This document shows positions 9,312 to 15,076 of a DNA stretch of 64,000 nucleotides, one piece after another (position 1 is the stretch's first letter; each line of letters begins with the position of its first letter). Under the pieces are notes generated by a model. The model was not told the origin of the DNA. It did not search any database and worked only from the letters and a program-made list of their open reading frames with translations. The translations under genes were made by a program, and so were the position numbers. The stretch is from UBA1479 sp040221095. Its GTDB lineage: Bacteria; Pseudomonadota; Alphaproteobacteria; Rhodospirillales; Casp-alpha2. The DNA lies in the NCBI GenBank assembly GCA_040221095.1, contig JAVJVP010000015.1:1-64000 (forward strand), read 5' to 3'.

Positions 9312-9698
9312 ATGGACCTGTGGCAGCGGCGGGCCGTCTTAAACCCGGCCCCCAATCCGGACCGCAACATCGATTTCGTGTCCAGCCTGAGCGGCCGGCT
9401 TGCCGCCCTGGGCGGATCCGTCGATGTCGCCCTGCGCTATGTGCCGGACGCACAGACCGTATCGCCCGCGGCCTTCGCCGCCTATCTGCGGGCGCTGGAG
9501 GCCAGTGATTGGCCGTCCCACGAGAACCTCGCGACCACGATTCTGCAGGATATCAGCAACGAACTGGTGCCTCGCTGGGTCCAGATCGTCACCCGCCGGG
9601 GCGGCGCGGATGATGTGCCTGAACATAAGATTCTGGTCGAGGACCGCCAGCCGCAATGGAATAACGCCGCGCTTCTGGCGCATCTGCATTCGATCTGA
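9312..9698 (+). CDS. Small QueF-like (T-fold) protein lacking catalytic residues
   Basis: The 128-residue product lies 13 bases after the FliK-like gene and is the last gene of the plus-strand flagellar operon. From residue 11 it follows the order of single-domain QueF nitrile reductases: NPxPxRNIDF, then a variable loop, then VALRYVPD at 39-46, an AYLRALE helix, an HENLATTILQDISNEL helix and PRWVQIV. QueF has its nucleophilic Cys and catalytic Asp in the loop corresponding to residues 22-37, and an E-S/L-K-S substrate motif after RYVPD. Here the loop has no Cys, the motif is SPAA, and the whole protein contains no Cys. A nitrile reductase activity is therefore unlikely. The homology is my reading of the pattern. 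Confidence 0.55.
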   Translation: MDLWQRRAVLNPAPNPDRNIDFVSSLSGRLAALGGSVDVALRYVPDAQTVSPAAFAAYLRALEASDWPSHENLATTILQDISNELVPRWVQIVTRRGGADDVPEHKILVEDRQPQWNNAALLAHLHSI

Positions 9699-9713
9699 AG
9701 GATATTCTGAGGG

Positions 9714-10157
9714 TCAGCCCGCCGGGCCGGCCGCCTTCCGCCGCGCCGACTGGCGGCGGTAGAGCTGCAGGCCCATTTCATCCAACTCGGCCTGTTCCTG
9801 GCGCGTCTCTTCAAGTGCGGCCTCGCGCTTACGGATGTCGTCGGCGACTTGATATTTCTTCAATTCCATATAGGCGCGGCCGAGGATGTCGCGGGCTTCG
9901 AGGATTTCCCGCTCCTTGGCGCGAATTTTTCCATCGAGAACGGCCCGCCGGTAGCGGAACAGGTTGTAGTAGGCGCCGAAAGTGATGCCCATCTCGCCGG
10001 CCCCGGCAAGGGCCTGTTCCCGCTTCAATTCAGCCTCCAGGTCGCGGACCCGCTGATCCATCTCGTTGAGCAGGCGGATGTGTTGACCAAGTTCGCGCCG
10101 CCGTTCGTCGACGGTCCATTCGTGCAGGCGGATCAGGTTCTTCAGTCCGGCGGCCAT
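9714..10157 (-). CDS. fliJ: Flagellar export chaperone FliJ
   Basis: The 147-residue protein is almost entirely charged helix with heptad spacing, matching the two-helix coiled coil of FliJ. It begins with GLKNLIRLHEWTVDERRRELG, the usual FliJ N-terminal pattern. FliJ binds the FliI hexamer and helps recycle export chaperones. It lies 29 bases downstream of fliI on the same strand, the standard fliI-fliJ arrangement, and converges with the plus-strand flagellar operon. The last 15 residues are basic and Ala/Pro rich. Confidence 0.87.
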   Translation of the reverse strand: MAAGLKNLIRLHEWTVDERRRELGQHIRLLNEMDQRVRDLEAELKREQALAGAGEMGITFGAYYNLFRYRRAVLDGKIRAKEREILEARDILGRAYMELKKYQVADDIRKREAALEETRQEQAELDEMGLQLYRRQSARRKAAGPAG

Positions 10158-10186
10158 GGGGGGCGGCTTCCTTCGTCAGATCTGCG

Positions 10187-11569
10187 TCACGCCGCCGGGG
10201 CGGCGCCGTCGGCGGGTGCGGCGGCGTGTTCCGGATCGGGGACGGGCATTTCCAGGGTTTCGGCCAGCAGGCGGTAACAACTGTCGAGGTCCGTGACGTC
10301 GCTGATTTCCTGACCCAGGAAGGCCTCGATGGCGTCGTAATACTTGATCGCCTCATCGACCTTGGGGTCCGAGCCCCGGCGATAGGCCCCCAGACGGATC
10401 AGTTCGGCCATGTCCTCGTAGACGGCAAGCAGTTGCCGGCCACGGGACACCAGGGCGTTCTGCGCCGGCGAGTTGCAGGCCGGCATGGTCCGGGACACGC
10501 TGCGCAGGATGTTGATGGCCGGATAGCGGCCCCGCTCGGCGATCGCGCGGTCAAGCACGACATGGCCGTCGAGGATACCCCGCACGGCGTCGGCCACGGG
10601 CTCATTATGGTCGTCCCCTTCAACCAGCACCGTAAACAGCCCGGTCACGTCGCCCTGTCCCGGGCGGCCGGGACCGGCGCGTTCCAAAAGCCGCGGCAGC
10701 AGGGCGAAGACCGAAGGCGTGTAACCCTTGGAGGCCGGCGGCTCGCCAACGGCGAGCGAGATTTCGCGCTGGGCCATGGCGACGCGGGTGACGCTGTCCA
10801 TCAGGCACAGCACGTTGGCACCGCCGTCACGGAAGAATTCGGCGACGGCCATGGTCATGAAGGCCGCCTGGCGGCGCACCAGGGGTGGTTCGTCCGAGGT
10901 GGCGACGACGACCACGGAGCGTTTCAGGCCTTCCTCGCCCAAGTGGTCCTCGATGAATTCGCGGGCCTCGCGGCCGCGTTCACCGACCAGGCCGATCACG
11001 CTGACCTCGGCGTCCGTGTTGCGCGCCATCATCGACAGCAAGGTCGATTTGCCGACCCCCGACCCGGCGAAGATGCCCAACCGCTGCCCCCGGCAGCAGG
11101 TCAGGAAGCTGTTCATGGCACGCACGCCGAGATCGACCTTGCCGCCCATGCGCGAGCGCTCATGGGCGGGCGGCGGCACCGTGTGGATCGGATAGGGAGT
11201 CGAGCCCGAAGGCAGCGGCCCCTTGCCGTCGACGGGCCGGCCGAAGGCGTCGATGACGCGGCCCAACCAGGCATTGACGGGATAGATGACCGGCTCCGAC
11301 GCGCCGACTTCGACCTTGCAGCCCATGCCGATTCCGTCGACCGCACCGAACGGCATGATCAGCGCCTTGCCGTCACGGAAGCCGACGACCTCGCAGGGAA
11401 TCTTTCCGCCGTTCTTGGTGAAGATGTCGCAATGGTCGGAGACGGAAACCGCACCCTGAAGCCCCTCGACCTCGACCAGCAGGCCGACGACGTTGGCGAC
11501 CCGGCCAAAGTAAACCTGACCGGTGTGCCGGTCGACTTCGTTCAGAATGTCGTTAACGAACGTGTACAA
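10187..11569 (-). CDS. fliI: Flagellum-specific ATP synthase FliI
   Basis: The 460-residue product has the F1-beta-like fold of type III export ATPases. It shows the Walker A motif GSGVGKSTLL, the segment VIGLVGERGREAREFIED, and Walker B with VLCLMDSVTRVAMAQREISLA, followed by GEPPASKGYTPSVFALLPRLLER. FliI drives export together with FliH and FliJ at the base of the flagellum. The last 20 residues are an Ala/Pro/Asp-rich extension. The gene is divergent from ctrA across a 187-base shared promoter region. Confidence 0.96.
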   Translation of the reverse strand: MYTFVNDILNEVDRHTGQVYFGRVANVVGLLVEVEGLQGAVSVSDHCDIFTKNGGKIPCEVVGFRDGKALIMPFGAVDGIGMGCKVEVGASEPVIYPVNAWLGRVIDAFGRPVDGKGPLPSGSTPYPIHTVPPPAHERSRMGGKVDLGVRAMNSFLTCCRGQRLGIFAGSGVGKSTLLSMMARNTDAEVSVIGLVGERGREAREFIEDHLGEEGLKRSVVVVATSDEPPLVRRQAAFMTMAVAEFFRDGGANVLCLMDSVTRVAMAQREISLAVGEPPASKGYTPSVFALLPRLLERAGPGRPGQGDVTGLFTVLVEGDDHNEPVADAVRGILDGHVVLDRAIAERGRYPAINILRSVSRTMPACNSPAQNALVSRGRQLLAVYEDMAELIRLGAYRRGSDPKVDEAIKYYDAIEAFLGQEISDVTDLDSCYRLLAETLEMPVPDPEHAAAPADGAAPAA

Positions 11570-11697
11570 GCGTTTAGACCGCGAATCCGGTTACCGTTTT
11601 TATTCCCTGCCCATACTATCACGGACAACGGTTGATGGAGTGTTAAGCCCCTGCGTAATAACGAAATATTCCTGTGGACAAGGCCCCAACTTGCGCC

Positions 11698-11750
11698 GAT
11701 TCGCCCCGGAGGTTATGGTTAACAAAGGTTAATGCGTCCGATTAAGGAGG
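11698..11750 (+). promoter_or_regulatory. Likely CtrA-binding region and ribosome-binding site ahead of ctrA
   Basis: Bases 11715-11722 read ATGGTTAA, the reverse complement of the Caulobacter CtrA half-site TTAACCAT. Bases 11719-11732 form TTAA-N6-TTAA, one base shorter than the TTAA-N7-TTAA consensus. A GANTC (CcrM methylation-type) site, GATTC, lies at 11698-11702. A strong Shine-Dalgarno TAAGGAGG at 11743-11750 ends six bases before the ATG. The arrangement fits autoregulation of ctrA. Occupancy is inferred from motif match only. Confidence 0.55.
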
Positions 11751-11756
11751 CCGTTC

Positions 11757-12461
11757 ATGCGTGTGCTGCTCGTCGAAGACGATCCCTCGACCCAGAAAAG
11801 CGTCAAGATGATGCTTGAATCGGCCAACATGGTCGTCGATACGACCGACCTTGGCGAGGACGGGTTGGAGATCGGAAAGCTCTACGATTACGACATCATC
11901 GTGCTCGATATCATGCTGCCGGACATGGACGGCTTCGAAGTCCTGCGACGGCTGCGCGATTCCAGGGTCAACACCCCGGTGCTGATCCTGTCGGGTCTGG
12001 GCGAGTCGGAAAGCAAGGTCAAGGGGCTCGGCCACGGCGCCGACGACTACCTGACCAAGCCGTTCATCAAGGAAGAGCTGATGGCCCGCATCCAGGCCAT
12101 CGTGCGGCGGTCCCAGGGCCATGCCCAGTCGGTCATCCAGACGGGCCGCCTGATGGTCAACCTGGACACCCGGACGGTCGAGGTCGATAGCCAGCCGATC
12201 CACCTGACCGGCAAGGAATACGGCATTCTCGAACTGCTCAGCCTGCGCAAAGGCACGACCCTGACCAAGGAGATGTTCCTCAACCATCTCTACAACGGCA
12301 TGGACGAGCCGGAGTTGAAGATCATCGATGTGTTCATCTGCAAACTACGCAAGAAACTGTCGACGGCGACCGGCGGCGAGAACTACATCGAAACGGTCTG
12401 GGGACGTGGTTATGTGCTGCGCGATCCGGAACCGGCGCAAAAGGCCGTGGCCAACGGCTGA
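11757..12461 (+). CDS. ctrA: Cell-cycle/motility response regulator CtrA
   Basis: The 234-residue OmpR-type regulator has a receiver domain (1-120) with acidic residues E7-D8-D9, phospho-acceptor D51 in VLDIMLPDMDG, and K in YLTKPF. The winged helix spans 125-225 with TGKEYGILELLSLRKG and the CtrA-typical MFLNHLYNGMDEPELKIIDVFICKLRKKL. The match to CtrA across the DNA-contact region is close to residue-for-residue. CtrA receives phosphate from ChpT, encoded here at 18316-18963, and controls the cell cycle or motility depending on the lineage. A strong terminator follows. Confidence 0.97.
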   Translation: MRVLLVEDDPSTQKSVKMMLESANMVVDTTDLGEDGLEIGKLYDYDIIVLDIMLPDMDGFEVLRRLRDSRVNTPVLILSGLGESESKVKGLGHGADDYLTKPFIKEELMARIQAIVRRSQGHAQSVIQTGRLMVNLDTRTVEVDSQPIHLTGKEYGILELLSLRKGTTLTKEMFLNHLYNGMDEPELKIIDVFICKLRKKLSTATGGENYIETVWGRGYVLRDPEPAQKAVANG

Positions 12462-12485
12462 CCCCTCACGACAAGGGGCAAGATC

Positions 12486-12516
12486 AAGAGGCGGGGGTTC
12501 CCGCCTCTTTCTTTTT
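12486..12516 (+). terminator. Rho-independent terminator of ctrA
   Basis: A perfect 10-bp stem (AAGAGGCGGG pairing with CCCGCCTCTT) with a GGTT loop is followed by TCTTTTT. It lies 24 bases after the ctrA stop and between the convergent ends of ctrA and cheR. Confidence 0.9.
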
Positions 12517-12551
12517 GTGGTCAGGGTAAATTTTGGGACGCCGGGGGAAAA

Positions 12552-13367
12552 CTATTTGCCGGTCAGGGCATAGATGCCGCGTTGTCCCGGCACCGGGGCG
12601 AACTTGTCCGATATGCCGAGAACCGTCTCGGCCCCGCCCAGGAACAGCATGCCGTAATCGGGCATCAGGCCGGCAACGCCTTCCAGCACCTTGCTCTTGG
12701 TCGGCTGATCGAAATAGATCAGCACGTTGCGGCAGAACACGACATCGAAATGGCCCAGCGGAGCCAGGTTTTCCAATAGGTTATAGTACTTGTACTGCAC
12801 CATGCCGCGGATTTCCGGCTTCAGCTGCCACTGGTCGTCCGCCTTGTCGAAATACTTGACCAGCATGGTGATCGGCAGGCCGCGCTGCACTTCGAACTGG
12901 GAATACAGCCCGTTCTCCGCCTTCTTCAGGACCTGGCGGGAAATGTCGGTGCCAACGATCTCGATCTTCCAGCCGGCAAGCTTGGCGCCCTCTTCCTTCA
13001 GGATCATGGCCAGCGAATAAGGCTCCTGCCCGTTCGACGCGGCGGCGCACCAGATGCGCAGGGATTTCTTGGCGGCGCATTTTTCCAGCACGTGCGGCAG
13101 GACATGCTCGCGGAACAGATCGAAGGGCTTGATGTCGCGGAAGAAGAACGACTCGTTCGTGGTCATCGCTTCCGTGACCTCGACGATCATCGCCTCGTTA
13201 TTGGACTTGCGGATTTCCGTGATCAGCTCCTCGACGCCCTTGATGTTATGGGCGCGGGCCACGGGCATCAGGCGGCTTTCCAGCAGGTAGGCCTTGTCCT
13301 CGTTCAGGACCAGGCCCGAGCGCTGCTTGAGCATCGTCGACATGAACTGGAAATCATCCGGCTTCAT
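12552..13367 (-). CDS. cheR: Chemotaxis protein methyltransferase CheR
   Basis: The 271-residue product, counted from MKPDDF, has the CheR N-terminal helical domain and a SAM-dependent methyltransferase domain with RIWCAAASNGQEPYSLAM, EIVGTDISRQVL and FDVVFCRNVLIYFD. CheR methylates glutamates of chemoreceptors using S-adenosylmethionine. The chosen ATG at 13365-13367 overlaps the cheB stop by four bases (ATGA), which points to translational coupling. An upstream in-frame start at 13472 would run inside cheB and is less likely. No C-terminal pentapeptide-binding insert is needed for this short form. Confidence 0.95.
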   Translation of the reverse strand: MKPDDFQFMSTMLKQRSGLVLNEDKAYLLESRLMPVARAHNIKGVEELITEIRKSNNEAMIVEVTEAMTTNESFFFRDIKPFDLFREHVLPHVLEKCAAKKSLRIWCAAASNGQEPYSLAMILKEEGAKLAGWKIEIVGTDISRQVLKKAENGLYSQFEVQRGLPITMLVKYFDKADDQWQLKPEIRGMVQYKYYNLLENLAPLGHFDVVFCRNVLIYFDQPTKSKVLEGVAGLMPDYGMLFLGGAETVLGISDKFAPVPGQRGIYALTGK

Positions 13368-14473
13368 GCGGCCCTCGTGCTTAGCTTGCTCATGACATGC
13401 TGGCCCAGATCCTTGAGCGGCAGAACCGCCTCGCACAGCCCGGCCGTGGCGACCGCCCCCGGCATGCCCCAAACGACGCTCGACGCCTCGTCCTGCGCCA
13501 GGATCGTCCCGCCGGCCTCGACGATCACCTTGGCGCCGTCACGGCCGTCGTGTCCCATGCCGGTCAGAATAACCGTCAGCACGGCACCGCCAAATTCGGC
13601 CGCGAGCGAGCGCAGCATGGGATCGACGGAGGGCCGGCAGAAATTTTCCGGCGGTTCCTGGTTGGTGCGGACCACCACGCCCGCGCCGGATTTTTCAACC
13701 GTCATGTGAAAATTGCCCGGGGCAATGTAGATATGCCCGGCCTGCAGCGGCATGCCGTCGGCGGCTTCCACGCAGGGCCAGCCGCTGGACTTGGCGATGT
13801 GCTCGGCCAGGATGGTGGTGAAGGTCGCCGGCATATGCTGAGTCACCACCACCGGCATGTTGATGTCGGGCCGGATGTCCTTGAACAGCTGGAACAGGGC
13901 CTGCGGCCCGCCGGTCGAACTGCCGACGGCAAGAATGCGCGGGCGAATTTTTCCGCCGCCTGCCCGCAATTGCACGGCCCTGTCGTAAAGCGGTTTGGCG
14001 ACCCGTTCCTTCGGCACCGAAGCAGCCGCCGCCGCACCCGGTGTCGACGGCGGGCGCCGGCTGACCAGACCGAGTTGGCGGATCTTTTCCAGAAGTTCCT
14101 GCTTGAAGGTATCACCGCCTGAAATCTCGCGCGTCGCCGTCGGCTTGGGCACGTAGTCCGCCGCCCCGGCCTGCAGGGCGCGCAGGCTGATGTCGGCGTT
14201 TTTTTCCGTCAGGGTCGACGCCATGATGATCTTGACGTCGGGTTTGACCTCCAAAAGCTTCGGCAGCGCGGTCAGGCCGTCCATCACCGGCATTTCGATG
14301 TCCAAGATGATGACGTCGACCGGGTGCGCCTTCAGGCGGTCAACGGCCATCTGGCCATTGCCGACCGACGCCGCGACACACAGACCAGGCTCGCCCTCGA
14401 TCATGCGCGCGATCAGGCCGCGGATCACGGCGGAATCATCGACCAACATGACGCGGACTTCGTCATTCGTCAT
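13364..14473 (-). CDS. cheB: Chemotaxis response regulator protein-glutamate methylesterase CheB
   Basis: The 369-residue protein has a receiver domain with the VDDSA acidic pocket and D58 in IILDIEMPVMDG. A linker follows, then the methylesterase domain with the serine in AVGSSTGGPQAL, the histidine in VVTQHMPATFT and the aspartate in LTGMGHDGRDG. CheB removes methyl groups from chemoreceptors and is activated by CheA phosphorylation. It lies 59 bases downstream of cheY and overlaps cheR by four bases. Confidence 0.96.
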   Translation of the reverse strand: MTNDEVRVMLVDDSAVIRGLIARMIEGEPGLCVAASVGNGQMAVDRLKAHPVDVIILDIEMPVMDGLTALPKLLEVKPDVKIIMASTLTEKNADISLRALQAGAADYVPKPTATREISGGDTFKQELLEKIRQLGLVSRRPPSTPGAAAAASVPKERVAKPLYDRAVQLRAGGGKIRPRILAVGSSTGGPQALFQLFKDIRPDINMPVVVTQHMPATFTTILAEHIAKSSGWPCVEAADGMPLQAGHIYIAPGNFHMTVEKSGAGVVVRTNQEPPENFCRPSVDPMLRSLAAEFGGAVLTVILTGMGHDGRDGAKVIVEAGGTILAQDEASSVVWGMPGAVATAGLCEAVLPLKDLGQHVMSKLSTRAA

Positions 14474-14532
14474 CCGTAACCCCTTATCGCATCGCGATAA
14501 ACCACATCCGCCGCCCGTCGGTTGGCAGACAG

Positions 14533-14898
14533 TTAAAGAAGACCGACCTGCGAGAACTTCGCTTGAATAATCTCGCTGTCGAATGGCTTCATGATGTATT
14601 CATTCGCACCAGCTTCGATCGCTTCCTGGATATGCTGGATGTCGTTTTCAGTGGTGCAGAACACGACAATGGGGCCGCCGCCGCCAGGCAGCGCGCGCAA
14701 TTCCCGCAGAAACTCGATGCCGCTCATGATCGGCATGTTCCAATCCAGCAGCACCGCGTCGGGCAGCTTTTGCTTGCAGGCATCCAAGGCTTCCTGGCCA
14801 TCAGCCGCCTCAAGCGTCTCGAAGCTGAGTTCTTCGAGGATTTTCCGCGCGACCATCCGGATTACTTTCGAGTCGTCAACGATCAGACAAGATTTCAT
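14533..14898 (-). CDS. cheY: Chemotaxis response regulator CheY
   Basis: The 121-residue single-domain receiver has VDDSK at 7-11, phospho-acceptor D52 in LLDWNMPIMSG, the conserved Thr in VVFCTTE and Lys in IMKPFD. CheY-P binds the flagellar switch (FliM/FliN) to change rotation. It stands between cheA (178 bases upstream) and cheB in the same orientation. Confidence 0.95.
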   Translation of the reverse strand: MKSCLIVDDSKVIRMVARKILEELSFETLEAADGQEALDACKQKLPDAVLLDWNMPIMSGIEFLRELRALPGGGGPIVVFCTTENDIQHIQEAIEAGANEYIMKPFDSEIIQAKFSQVGLL

Positions 14899-14984
14899 AA
14901 GCCCACCCGCGTCAGTTCGTCTTCGGTTGCATACGGACTACCGTTACGTCGGCTGTGTCGCCCGTAAGTTTCCCTGCATTCCCA

Positions 14985-14999
14985 GATGCCGACGGCATC
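14985..14999. other. Perfect short palindrome between cheA and cheY
   Basis: GATGCCG and CGGCATC flank a single A, giving a perfect 15-base dyad in the 178-base cheA-cheY gap. There is no T-run after it, so it is more likely an operator-like or processing site than a terminator. No function is assigned. Confidence 0.35.
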
Positions 15000-15076
15000 A
15001 GTCTGGATAACAGGACTTATGCTGATATCGCAATAACGATCCTTGCGCCATGCGATTCGACAAACCCGCCAAAACC

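Noticed and set aside
6443..9370. 975-codon open frame on the minus strand opposite flhF and the FliK-like gene
   Set aside because: It is a shadow of high-GC codon use. The product is rich in Arg, Gly and His with no domain, and the plus strand has clear genes with ribosome-binding sites.
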